Shown here: in pieces, positions 1 to 12,725 of the stretch
Position numbering within the stretch: the stretch's first letter is position 1
Layout of the letters: the number at the start of each line of letters is the position of its first letter
NCBI GenBank assembly: GCA_033060915.1
Contig: CM065396.1
Coordinates: 5,645,001-5,709,000, forward strand
DNA from: Euryodendron excelsum
Taxonomy: Eukaryota; Streptophyta; Magnoliopsida; Ericales; Pentaphylacaceae
DNA: 64,000 bases
Direction: 5' to 3'
Program-made: the position numbers and the translations under genes
The notes under the pieces: model-generated
Seen by the model: the letters and a program-made list of their open reading frames with translations, nothing else
Told to the model about the DNA's origin: nothing
Database searches by the model: none

Positions 1-1372
1 CTCTTTAATGCTAGTCCGGCCAAATGGAGTATTTTTTAGGCATTTTTCATAGACTTGGGATTGTTTAGAAACAAAAATTTAGATTTACATCATTATGGAC
101 ATTTCCATTGTTTAGACATTAATAGTTATATTTATATTACATTATCTCAGGTTGACTACAAATTTCACTTGCATTGATAATTTATTTCGGCATCAACTAC
201 AGGTGAGTGGTCTTGCCTTGCTGATTAACTTTAAAACATTACCACACCTGAATTATTTTTAGTGAGCCTACTTTACTGGTTATTATTTAATTAAAAAGCA
301 TATTTTGATAATGTAATACACTACTTTCTTGAAAATAAATTATTTTGAATTCCACAGTGGTGATGGTTGGCAAGAATTGGTATTGGATTAGTTTAATTAT
401 TGGTATTGGAAAGTTTAAGGAAAAAGTCCGCTTTATGGGTGCCTTTGGTAGCTAGGGAAGAGCCCCAAGGGAGTTGACTCTAGTTTTTCAACGGGAAGAA
501 ACATACCTTCACCAGATCATCTTAGGGAAAAGACTCGGTTTGCCACCCCGTGGTGACTTTATGTCCGATGCTGCATCCAACTGGCTTATATAACGCCTTG
601 AGTTTTATTTGTGGCTCAGAGTATCCTGGATTCTACTTTTGACTCTACATTTTGGTTCATTGGCTTACTCTTTGATACCCTCTTTGTACTCTCACCATTT
701 GGTTACTTATTATTTTTATTTATTTGGAACTTGGGATTTGGATATCTAGATTATTATTTGGATTTGGTTACTTTTGGTATTGGTGTATAAATGTTTTTGG
801 ACAAACCACATCTTTAGAAACACTGATTTATTTTTTTGGTACTAGTACATGACTTATAATATTTTTCACCTATGACTATTTATGTTGATCCTTGTTTTCA
901 AAATTATATTATTACGCAATGCATTGTCATTCACAAGCTATGAGCTCTTACTCATATCTAACATTTCAGGCGAGCGTGTGTAGTTGTAGTAATGGATTCG
1001 GATCTAGGATCCTTGCTTGACCTCCATAGGATTGTTATGAGTCATTTTGTCTTAGTATTATGGTTTATAAACTCTATTACCTTACTGGTACCTTTGATAT
1101 TGGATTGATTATAGCGTTAGATTATGTTACCTGATAGTATTTATTATTTGGAAGAATTATTTAAAACATTCTATGGTATTTTATTGGTTTTGAAACTTAT
1201 TGCATTGTGAAACAATGAACTGTTATTATATTTAAGTTTTAGTTGTTTAATAATTACTATTTTTGGGAAACTTCCGCCATTCGCTAGATTTATTATAGTT
1301 GTTAGGCTTCGTGACCCATGTGCCAAGGCTTCGTGGTTCATGGCCGGTCATCCTCCTAAGTGGAGTGTGACA
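1..1372 (+). mobile_element. Tekay/Del-like LTR, right-hand part
   Basis: Non-coding and AT-rich. It ends GTGTGACA at 1372, an LTR-type terminus, and matches in blocks the LTR that ends at 46708. Shared blocks are an intron-like 'CAGGTGAGTGGT' near 200, a 'TAGGGAAAAGACTC' block near 525, 'TTTCAGGCGAGC' near 967, 'ACCTCCATAGGAT' near 1020 and 'GGCTTCGTG' near 1329. The left end lies outside the window. The LTR reading comes from this two-copy comparison; the chromovirus assignment comes from the pol fragment beside the second copy. Confidence 0.55.
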
Positions 1373-2157
1373 AGCGTTGGTATAAAAGGAGTGACCAGCC
1401 TACTTGGGGCAAAATGGTCATTCTGACCAGGTATCACCGAAATGGGTCCGGAGTTGGCCAGAATGGCATTTTATCATGCTGGACTATCTTCGGGCAGTCT
1501 GGGAAGGGGTGGACATGCCGCTGTAAGGACTTAGGTATTTTCTCGAAGAGTGTGCCAAGTAGAGCCCACTAGGAGAAATTTGGTCATTTGGCTTTTATTG
1601 GGCCCAGTGGGCCACGGAAGCAGTTGATTAATTAAATTGGACTCTAGAAGGCCGATTTAGGCTTGAATGTGTTTGTGAAGCTTGAATGTGAGTTCGGTCG
1701 GGCCGGAGATTGCTAAGTAGGCAAAAATAAGGTCCTTACAACGACCTTTCTCAAGATCCAATTTAGGTCCCAATAACCCCACCGTTGTTCCTATTGCATT
1801 TAATGCCCTGCCATCTGAAGTGTTACTTGTAAAATGGGGTGAGCTCTAAAGCCTAATAATAGTGTATTATCCAATAAATAATAAGTTCAGGTTTTTAATA
1901 AAGCAATGTTTAACTGGTTTTTAAGATAGCAGGTGAAAACATTCATTTCAAAATTAGGACAAGTGTTGCAATATTCAATAAGATAGATAATTATATAGTA
2001 TGTTGAAATCTCTAGCAAATGTCATGCAAAACTCATAAAATTATGTTATCTCAATAAGCATTTATTCATTTCATTACTATGCTTATGGCACCATCTTATC
2101 TTCCCATTTTGCATACTAATTCTTAAACCGGGTGACACAGCTTTTTAACTCCATTTA
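1373..2157. other. Unassigned AT-rich non-coding DNA
   Basis: No coding frame with recognisable similarity. If the upstream LTR is a 5' LTR this would be its internal leader, and 'TTGGTATAAAAGGAGTG' just inside the boundary is a poor match to the usual Met-tRNA primer site. No gag follows. Confidence 0.4.
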
Positions 2158-2260
2158 AGGTCTAGATCAGGACCAAGCCCACATCAGTCTAGACTTTAAG
2201 ACCAAGTCCACATAGATCTAGACGTAAGACCAAGTCCGCATCGGTCTGGATTCTGGACCA
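2158..2260. repeat. Minisatellite, about 28-bp unit, 3.5 copies
   Basis: Three and a half imperfect copies of a unit like 'TCTAGAC-TAAGACCAAGTCC' followed by 'CACAT' lie head to tail. Copies differ by a few bases and small indels. There is no coding potential. Confidence 0.65.
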
Positions 2261-2318
2261 TATTTTAGTATTACAATATTTCAAATTACAATTTATTTAT
2301 CTTCATATTACAATATTT

Positions 2319-2399
2319 CTTATTTGTCTTGATCTTTCGATATCTTTTTTGTCTATATATTCTTTCTTACTTAGCAAAAAAATATATATATATATATAT
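2319..2399 (+). mobile_element. LINE-a 3' stub (81 bp) with target duplication
   Basis: Matches only the last ~60 bp of the LINE-a 3' UTR (CTTGATCTTTCGAT, then TTCTTTCTTACTTAGCAAAA) and ends in an A-tail that becomes (TA)n. It is flanked by a 12-bp direct repeat ATTACAATATTT at 2307-2318 and 2400-2411. This is a complete target-primed insertion truncated to about 1% of the element. Confidence 0.8.
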
Positions 2400-2411
2400 A
2401 TTACAATATTT

Positions 2412-4196
2412 TAATATTAACGACATGACAGTTTATTTATCTATGTCATGTGAAAATAAATATGCTACTAGTGCAGACAACGAGGCAAAACATGCTTTTC
2501 AATTCAAAAAGTAATTTTAGTGCAAAGTACATATATCAATGAGAAATAATCATATTGCGATTACTGGTAACCCCTACCTTATAGTCCAAGTTGACTCAAC
2601 TATTCTTCTTAGAATCATCTCAATTTACATGCAAGTCTGTCAAACACAACTGTTTGTAAACATTGGCCATAGTATCTTGCTGTTTAGTGTAGATCTTTCT
2701 AATGATCCTAGGTTGACTTGTTGTAGGTGTGAAATGACTAAAATACCCCTCAAGGCCGTTTAACCTAACAGTTATGATTCCTACTGCATTTCGGCTTTGA
2801 AAAATTCTAAAATACTTAGGAAACTCTTAAAATTATTAAAATGTTATAATCATGGAATTCTGGTGTCTCAAAATTATTAAAACAATTTTGAGCAATTTTC
2901 CTAGTATTAAAAATATTTTATTTTCCTTTATCAACTTCAAAATTATCTTTAAAATACTAGTAATTTTATAAAATTTAAAATAATATGCATAACAATTCTA
3001 AATGTACATAGGTACCTCATCCCCGAGTTGCCAATAATTTAAAGTCTAGCATTTTCTGAGATAAAATAAGGCTTGTTTTTTCTTTAAAAATCTAATTTAA
3101 TTTGTAAATACTTAGAAAAATTTAACACTCATCATCTAGAGTGCTCATATAGGTTTTGGAAGTTCCCAAAAATTTTGTTATAATTTTTGGTGTTTATTTA
3201 ATATTTATTTCGAAATATTACACTTTAAAATGTATGAAAAATAGCTATAGGTATTGAAAAAATATGAAACTTTTTTTTGGAAATTTTTATTTTTAATCTA
3301 TTGTATTTTTAAAAAAATTTCAACCTAGAAATGTTCGTCCTCCCACGCGCCCCCCAGTACTGTTCATCTTCTTCCTTGCCTCATTTCTGACCAAATCTGA
3401 CACTTGTTCGTATTTTGGCCACAACGTCCTCTTTTCTAAACCTTTTTGAGTGATTCTTGAGTTGAAATCGTGTGTCTCAAAGAGATATACAACGTTTATG
3501 TTTTATGTTTTTGCACAGAAGGTTGTTTAGACCTCCAAAACAGCCTCTAAAAGTTCATAGGTCTATCCAAACTTTCGGGACAAACTTGCAACTCGAAGTT
3601 TCTCCATATTATTTCCATTTATGGACCTCCCTAATGGACATGCATGGATTCTAGACATCTTATACTAGTTTCCCCAGGCTTCCTTTACATTAAATCTAAA
3701 CAAAAACTTATCATTTTATGCATGCAACGGGTAAACTCTATTTTTGCAAATATTACTACCCATTTCATTTTGAGAGCACCTGGGCCTCAATGGTTGACTT
3801 CTGGAGCATATAATGCTCCCTATAACAGCCCTTACATGGTTAGAAACAATGGGTAAATCAGATTTCTATGCTTAATGGGTTTTGAAACATTAAGAGCTTC
3901 ACCGAAAATCATGGTTTCTGGCCTTGATTCCGGTCATGTATGACCATCTACCTTACTCATGAACGTGTTGAATGTTGTAGGGGATCATGGAGACTTACCT
4001 TTGTAGGTTGGTCTATGTCTTCCCTCTCCTCCTTATCTTTCTAGCCTTGGCCAAAACTTCCTCGTCCTCTCCTCTCTACTTCTTATCTTTCTGCTTTGTT
4101 ATCTCTTTGTTTGAAATTTCATTCCCTATTTGGTTCAAATGGTGAGACTAAATCTCTTATGGGACACAACAAGATATGCATGGGATGTTGGTGACC
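2412..4196. other. Unassigned AT-rich non-coding DNA
   Basis: Short frames only, none with recognisable motifs. Base composition shifts from very AT-rich (to about 3330) to more mixed (3330-4190). No RNA gene, LTR pair or coding exon is recognised. Confidence 0.4.
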
Positions 4197-6380
<2,184 letters not shown>

Positions 6381-7520
6381 TGCCAGGCCTGATCAAGGCA
6401 AAATGACCAAAATACCATTACGGCATTGCTCGGTCCAATTCTAGTTGGTACGACTTCTTAAAGACGGTTAGTCTCTATTTCTACCTCAATTCAAATTCCA
6501 ATTCCAGTGCAAGTCAATCAAACGCAATCTGGCATGTCTTTTGAGAAAATTGACCCCTTAAACAGTAAGTCCATCTAATACGGCACATTTGTTGAGAAAG
6601 CACAAAATCCCTAAGAATGATAAGTCCCTTCAAACTTGTTAACTAGGACGGAACCCAAGTCCTCGAGATGGTAGAGTGGCTCACTTCTGGCGCCTGTAAA
6701 CTTGCCAATATAGAATGTCTGCTATTTGGCACTTCGATCAAGAAAGTACCTAAGGCCCCGAGATAATAAGACCATCCAGCAATTTTTCAAGATCAGTCAG
6801 TCTCCAAAATAAACGCACACTGTCAGAGTGACGGAAACACTCACAACCATCATAATGATGGAAACACTTGCAAATAGATTGACATTGGGAATTACCAACA
6901 AACCCCCTATGTCACGAGACTGAACACGCCTATTGGCCGTAACACGTTTACTGAAGGAAGGGATACCTCTGAAAACTAACTCATCACACACCGTCAGAGT
7001 AACGGAAACACTTAAAACCTGAGTCAACACCAGTGCCTACTAACCCACTCTTGTAAAAAAATGACCAAACTGCCGTTTGGGCCCTTTCAACACGTTTCTC
7101 GAAAAAGTACATAAGTCCTAGAACTATAATTCCAACCTCCAAGAATATCCCAAAGATAATCTAGCACGTTCTAATGCCTACCAGTTGCTTTCGCATCGAT
7201 TTCAAGAGCATCCAATCAAAATGACCATTTTACCTCTAAGCATCCAATCGCCTTCTAATGATGCTTTTAGTAGTATTCCTACCCTTTCAATGCCTTTTCG
7301 GACTATTCTGAGTCTATTCTGGTAAGCTCGGTGCAAAATGATTGTTTTGCCCATAGTGAGCCTGTCACCTTTTCAAAACCAAACCGGCTCTAGATATCAA
7401 ACTGGCAATCCCTCAAAACACTTTCAATAGTATTTCCCACCTTCAAGCCTTCTCACAGGTCACTCCGGGTCCATTCCAGTGTTTCCTCGGTTCAAATGAT
7501 AGTTTTGCTCCTGATGGGCC
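6381..7520. repeat. Non-coding region with repeated short motifs
   Basis: Several dispersed copies of motifs like 'AAAATGACCAAAATACC', 'AAAATGATTGTTTTGCCC' and 'AAAATGACCATTTTACC' occur (6399, 7065, 7220, 7340, 7495). A block 'GTCAGAGTGACGGAAACACT' occurs near 6823 and again, slightly changed, near 6993. GC content is higher than in the neighbouring DNA. No coding similarity. It ends where the CRM-like LTR of copy A1 begins. Confidence 0.4.
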
Positions 7521-8237
7521 TAATGAGAATCAAGAAGCACCATTAAAGGATCCATTACATGTTCCAATTGGGCCTATTACAAGAGCAAGATCCAAAAAGC
7601 TAAAAGAAGCAATTAATGGGTTGATTTATGAGATTTGGGCTGATTCTAAAATGGGGCATTTCAAGCTTGGCCCAAACAAAGATTAAGGCATAATAAATTT
7701 AATTCAAGCTATTGATGTGGCTGATTAGTCCTCTTTTGACTTGGTTAATTGATTGATTGATTGCCATCAATTAAGAGTTGATTTGTAGTCTTTTGAGTAA
7801 TCTTTTGACTTGACTAAATTGATTGGATGATTCGTAGTCTTTTGAGTTAGCTAATTAATTGGCTGATTGCCCATCAATTAGGGGTTGATTTATAGTCCCT
7901 TTTTCTCAACCATGTTCTATAAATAGCATGCACTCTTTGTAATGATGGAGACATTGAATTGAGATCAAATGCATATGTGTGTTGTTTCTTTTGTTAGTTT
8001 TACAAAGAGGTTGTGAACTTATCAAGGATTCTTCCTTGCAGCGTTCAAATTTTATACCTTCGGTTCGTGATTCCATATAATCATTGGGTCGAGGTTAGTT
8101 ACTCTATAGCTTTGGTTCACATCTCAGTTATGAGTGTTAGGTCGGGGTTTCTCTCAAAATCTAACTTTAGCTTTCTTGGGCAAGTATTCCAATATTGTTG
8201 TTGGGTCTAACTGCGTGTTGGTTTGAGGTTTGCATCA
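7521..8237 (+). mobile_element. LTR-A, 5' LTR of CRM-like element A1
   Basis: 717 bp, matching three other LTR-A copies (26275-26986, 33973-41722 when the LINE is removed, 56113-56915). The family consensus begins TGATGAGAATC and ends TTTGCATCA; here the first bases are TA rather than TG. The first ~205 bp encode a Pol tail in frame, including the motif VPIGPITRARSKK, ending with an in-frame TAG after 'AIDVAD'. U3 holds imperfect ~60-bp repeats (7739-7905). A TATA box, TATAAATA, lies at 7918-7925 and is conserved in the other copies. Confidence 0.85.
7918..7925 (+). promoter_or_regulatory. TATA box of LTR-A
   Basis: TATAAATA within CTATAAATAGCATGC. The same box is readable on the minus strand in the LTR-A copies A2, A3 and A4, about 310 bp from the LTR right end. 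This is the likely RNA polymerase II core promoter of the element. Confidence 0.6.
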
Positions 8238-8255
8238 TTTGATATCAGAGCTAAG
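8238..8255 (+). promoter_or_regulatory. Primer binding site (initiator Met-tRNA type)
   Basis: TTTGATATCAGAGCTAAG directly follows the LTR terminal CATCA. It is one mismatch from TGGTATCAGAGC, the standard plant site complementary to initiator Met-tRNA. The A2 copy has TTTGGTATTAGAGC and A3 TTTGATATCAGAGC at the same place. Confidence 0.75.
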
Positions 8256-8278
8256 TTCTAAAATCATGTTTTTTTTTT

Positions 8279-8546
8279 TATCCTTTTATCTCTTGTTTCT
8301 TGCTATCATCCATCGTGTTCTATTTGTATTAATTATTCTTTGTTCTTGCCTTGTGTTGTACACCAAGTTCAAAAAAAAAAAAAAAAAAAAAGAACAAGTT
8401 CCAAAAAAAAAAAAAAATCAAGTTTACTATCCTTTTATCTTTTAATTCTTGGTATCGTTCATCATGTTCCATTATTGTTCATTACTCCTTATTCTTGCCT
8501 TCTGTCATACACCAAGTTCAAAAAAAAAAAAAAAAAAGAAAAAAAA
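8279..8546 (+). repeat. Two leader repeats with poly-A tracts in A1
   Basis: The untranslated leader holds two ~110-150 bp copies beginning TATCCTTTTATC (8279, 8428). Each runs through 'TTCTTGCCTT' and 'ACACCAAGTTC' into a long A-run. The same pair is present in the minus-strand leaders of A2 (about 25990-26250) and A3 (about 33670-33940), so it belongs to the family. Lysine-rich frames across it are not genes. Confidence 0.7.
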
Positions 8547-8949
8547 AGAGACCTCAAAAAAAGAAGAAGGTGATATTGAGACAACAAATGCTATCATTCA
8601 CCACACTTATCAATGTTATTTGTCTTGAATCGGGACTCTCGTACTTTTCGTTCTCAAAACCTTCGATTTATTGATTCTATAATATTTTTCTTGCTGTCAG
8701 TATTGGTTTAAATACTACAAATTGAATTTCTTAAGCAAGTTTATTAGTTTAATGAAGAACTGAAAAGGGAGAAGCTAGGAGTGGAAAAAAAGCAAGAGAG
8801 TGTAAGACTAATATCACTTACCAAAAAAAGTGTGAGACTAATATTGGGAGAAAGCCAATTTCAGAGTGAAACACGAGAGCAAGTGACACACGTGGGGGAG
8901 TGTTGTGAGGGATTGTTGCTAACATTTCTCTATAGTTTCAAAAAAAAAA

Positions 8950-10069
8950 ATGTCTTTTAGGGACGACACATCACAGAAAGAGGGACGGGAGGAGTCATTC
9001 TTCGTGTTGCAGGCTATGCAACAACAATTTGAACACATGAACGTGGTATTTAATGAAATTTGAGATCAGATGGATTGGCAAGACGCTGCTATTGCTACTT
9101 GGCGCGAGGGGCGTTCCCAAAGAGTTCCTAATGCTAGGAGGCAAGAAAGGCATGCTCTAGTGGATGGTGTTGATGGCGACCACGAGGATGAGTTCAAAGA
9201 TGAAGAGGATCAAGCTTCTTTGAACAATGAGGGCAGGTTCATACCAAGGGGTGAAAGGCGTGATAGAGTTTTTCGAAGAGATCCGAGATGGAACTAACAA
9301 AAACCTAGGAAACATCAAAATGAAGATACCATCGTTCTAAGGAAAAAAAATGATCTTGAAGCATACTTGGAATGGGAGAAGGAGGTGGAGTTGATTTTTT
9401 AGTGCCACAACTATTCCGAGGAGAAAAAGGTAAAACTTGCTATCATTGAGTTTACTGATTATGCTATTATATGGTGGGATCAACTTGTGAAGAACAGAAA
9501 GAAAAACCATGAGAGGCCTATTAAGACGTGGGAGGAGATGAAGGCCATCATGAGGAAGCAGTTTGTCCCTAGTCACTACTATAGGGACTTGTATCAAAAA
9601 TTACAGTCTTACTCAAGGCTATAGGAGCGTGGATGACTACTACAAGGAGATGGAGATCGCCATAATTCGAGCTAACAAAAAGGAGGATAGAGAAGTAACC
9701 ATGGCAAGGTTTTTGAATGGGGTGAATCAAGACATTGCCAATGTGGTGGAGTTACAACACTATGTGGAGTTGGAGGACATGGTTCACAGGGCAATAAAGG
9801 TGGAGCGGTAGCTTAAAAGGAAAGGAACTCGATTACCTCAAAATCCGAGCACTTCTACTTCATGGAGGTCGAATTGGAGGAAAGATGAAGAGGTTGTTTC
9901 TAAGTCCAAAACCGAACCACTGAAAAGGAGAGATGAAGTTCTTATTGTCAACAAAGGTAAAACCAAATCCCTAACTCGCAATCGTAATATTAAGTGTTTT
10001 TGTTGTTTGGGAGTAGGTCACATTGCTTCACAATGCCCAAATAAGAGGACCATGATCGCACAATGTTGA
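8950..10069 (+). pseudogene. Gag of CRM-like gypsy element A1 (broken)
   Basis: Capsid and nucleocapsid part of a Ty3/gypsy polyprotein, which packages element RNA in cytoplasmic particles. It starts MSFRDDTSQKEGREES after an A-rich leader. The retrotransposon-gag core ([33 protein letters not shown]) is readable at about 9350-9810. A CX2CX4HX4C zinc knuckle (CFCCLGVGHIASQC) lies at about 9992-10033. The frame is broken by TGA at 9061, TAA near 9297, TAG near 9400, and a stop plus frameshift near 9620. The TGA at 9061 corresponds to CGA in copy A3, so it looks like a C-to-T change; A2 shares it. Confidence 0.85.
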
Positions 10070-10076
10070 TAGAGAA

Positions 10077-10718
10077 GTGGAAACCGAAAGCGATAGCAAT
10101 GATGACCACATGCCATCGCTTGCGGATGCTTGTGACGATGATGTGGAGTATCCGGTGGAGGGCGAGTCACTTGTGGCTAGGTGTGCTTTAAGTGCCCAAG
10201 TCGAAGAGGATGACATGGAACAACAAAGGGAGAACATTTTTCATACTAGGTGCCACGTCAACAACAAGGTATGTAGTTTGATCATTGGTGGGGGAAGTTG
10301 CACTAATGTGGCTAACACTACTCTTGTTGAAAAATTGAATTTATCTTCCTTGAAACACCCTAAACCGTATGAAGATCAAATGAAATTGAAAACAGAGAAT
10401 GAGTTGAAAAAAAGCTATGAGACAGAAAATTCAAAAAAAGATGATGAAGAGAAAAAAGTGAGTGAATAGAAAAGAGAGCGAAAAGAAAGGAGAGCGTGAA
10501 AAAAATGAGAGAGACAAAAAAAACAAGTGAGTTTTTATACTAAGGCGAGTTATTTCAAGAGTGCTTTTTATACAAACCAGCCTATATTTGTACTATTGTA
10601 CAAAGAGGTATGTTTTAATACTAACGAACTTGACGAATCTTTGCCTGGTGTTGTTGTCTCTTTGTTGCAGGAATATGAGAATGTGTTTCCTACAGATGTG
10701 CCTAGTGGGTCGCCAACT
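10077..10718 (+). pseudogene. Pol: aspartic protease region of A1
   Basis: Acidic linker followed by a retropepsin-like segment. The active-site stretch reads IIGGGSCTNVAN; in functional relatives the first G after II is the catalytic Asp, so the protease is dead. Lysine/glutamate-rich low-complexity sequence follows (10380-10520), then the stretch leading to RT (LLQEYENVFPTDVP). It is cut at 10718 by LINE-a copy a1 and resumes at 12096. Stops and frame changes occur at 10467-10530. Confidence 0.75.
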
Positions 10719-12095
10719 ACTGGTGTGCCCATTTCATTATGCCTAAGAAAGTTTTGAAGAAAATTGATCAATGCTTCAGAGCTTTTCTTTGGAAAGGGCC
10801 TGATTTAAAGAGTACCGGAGCGAAGGTTAATTGGGAAGAGGTTACTAAACCAAATGATGAAGGTGGTCTAGGCATAAAGAAGTTGGTGGATTGGAACCAA
10901 GCTAATATCACTAGATACATCTGGTTGTTGTGCCAATCATCTACAACCTCTTGCTCTTGGACTTGGAGGAAAATTTTGCAACTAAGAGATCTCATTAGGC
11001 CTTTGATCAAGTACAAAATTGGGGAAGGCTCACAGGTTTCCCTTTGGTATGATAATTGGTTGCCAATGGGGCCTATACATCAAAGAATGGGGGATAGGGT
11101 GATCTATGATTCTGGGCTAGGTAAAGAAGTAAAAGTTAGCACTATTATTAGAGACAACCAGTGGCATTGGCCTATGGCAAATTCCATAGAGTTGATGGAG
11201 CTCAAAAGGTGTATGTCATGTATTCCACCTCCTAATAGTTCTTGTACTGATCAAGCCATGTGGATTCCAGAAAAAAAATCACCAATTTTCAGTTAGATCA
11301 GTTTGGCAAAGTATTAGAAGTCATAGTCCTCAAGTGGAGTGGGTTGAAGTTGCTTGGTTTAAGAAGGCTATTCCTAGATATAGCTTTATCCTTTGGCTTG
11401 CTATTCGAGAAAGATTAGCCACCCAAGACAAACTTGCTGCCTATGGTATGTTAAATGACATGTATTGTGTGTTTTGTAGAGATAAAATTAAAGACCACAA
11501 CCATCTCTTCTTCCAGTGTTCAAGCACCAACAGATTATGGGTGCAACTGCTAGCAAAATGTAAGGCCCAATGCTTGAGTAATGAGTGGCAAGGGATTGTA
11601 TCTTGGGCTTGTACCTTGAAGAGGAAGGCTTTGAAGAATATTCTTTGCAAGTTAATGCTCTCCACCACTGTTTATTTCCTTTGGAGAGAAAGGAATGAGA
11701 GATTAATGGCTAACAAGTGTAGGGACATAAAGACAGTGCTCAATGATATAGTCTTTCAAGTTCGTAGTAGGATGGCTAGCTTGAGAGGCTTTCATGGTAC
11801 GACACCAAATAGGGACCTCCAGCAAATATGGCGGATTCCCAATGATATTTTCAAGAACTAAGAGCAACCATTCTTTGCTATTTGTTTAGTTCTTATAGTT
11901 GTTGAGCTAAGTTAGCTTCTTTGTGTACTTTTCTTAGCTAGTGCTAGTTGGGTTCTTTAGTTTGTTTGGATGGTTATCTTTCTTGATTATCATTATCCTT
12001 TGGCCTGGGGTATGCCCCTTGTATCTATACTTGATCTTTTGATCTTTTTTTGTCTATAGATATTCTTTCTTGCTTAGCAAAAAAAAAAAAAAAAA
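10719..12095 (+). mobile_element. LINE-a copy a1 (3' fragment) inside A1 pol
   Basis: 5'-truncated LINE-a holding the ORF2 C-terminal third, 3' UTR and A-tail. The target duplication is GGGTCGCCAACT (10707-10718) against GGGTCGCCACCT (12096-12107). Readable peptides run 10739-11296 (RT thumb and linker) and 11334-11861 (zf-RVT). Near 10950 about 80 bp are missing between two CTCTTG copies. An A-run gain near 11272 shifts the frame before zf-RVT. The 3' UTR contains GGGGTATGCCCCTTGTA. Confidence 0.9.
10739..11861 (+). pseudogene. LINE-a ORF2 C-terminal part (a1)
   Basis: Encodes the region after the RT catalytic core (MPKKVLKKIDQCFRAFLWKG onward), then 'WYDNWLPMGPIHQR' and the zf-RVT domain with CVFCRDKIKDHNHLFFQC (a CX2C...HX4C-type pattern). 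The frame breaks at 11270-11300. No RT active site remains, so this copy cannot move itself. Confidence 0.85.
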
Positions 12096-12709
12096 GGGTC
12101 GCCACCTATTAGGAAAATAAAGTATCAAATTGATTTCGTGCCAGGTGCGTCAATTCCTAACTGACTAGCGTATAAGAGTAATCCAAAAGAAACAAAGGAA
12201 CTTCAAAGGCAAGTGGAGGAGTTGCTGGCCAAATGACACGTGAGAGAGATTATGTATCCGTGCGCGGTACCGGTGCTACTTGTACCCAAGAAGGATGGAA
12301 CTTGGATATTGTGTGTTGATTTTAGGGCTGTCAACAACATTACAGTAAAATATAGATATCCCATTCCTAAGCTAGATGACATGTTGGATGACTTGCATGG
12401 GTCATGTATTTTCACAAAAATTGATTTGGAAAGTGGATGTCATCAAATTAGGATGAAAGAGGGTGATAAATGGAAAACTGCCTTTAAAACTAAATATGGA
12501 TTGTATGAGTGGTTGGTTGGTTATGCCTTTTGGTCTAACTAATGCACCAAGTACATTTATGAGGTTAATGAATCATTCATTGCGTGCGTTTATAGGCAGA
12601 TTTGTTGTGGTCTATTTTGATGACATTTTGGTGTATAGCGACAGCTTGGATGAGCATATTGATCATTTGCATTTGTGTGCTTGATGTTTTGAGAAAAAAA
12701 AAATGCCAA
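12096..12709 (+). pseudogene. Pol: reverse transcriptase of A1, N-terminal half
   Basis: Ty3/gypsy RT readable at 12240-12684. Motifs in order: [60 protein letters not shown] and the catalytic [12 protein letters not shown] at about 12608-12640. One frameshift lies near 12510 (two bases lost or gained between 'EWLV' and 'MPFGLT'). A stop after 'HLCA' precedes a SINE-1 that interrupts the gene at 12726. Confidence 0.85.
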
Positions 12710-12725
12710 TTTAAAGAAATGTTCC

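Noticed and set aside
8230..8674. Lysine-rich frames in the A1 leader (and similar ones near 26000 and 33700)
   Set aside because: They come from A-runs in the duplicated untranslated leader of the CRM-like family. The same sequence recurs in three copies without a conserved frame.
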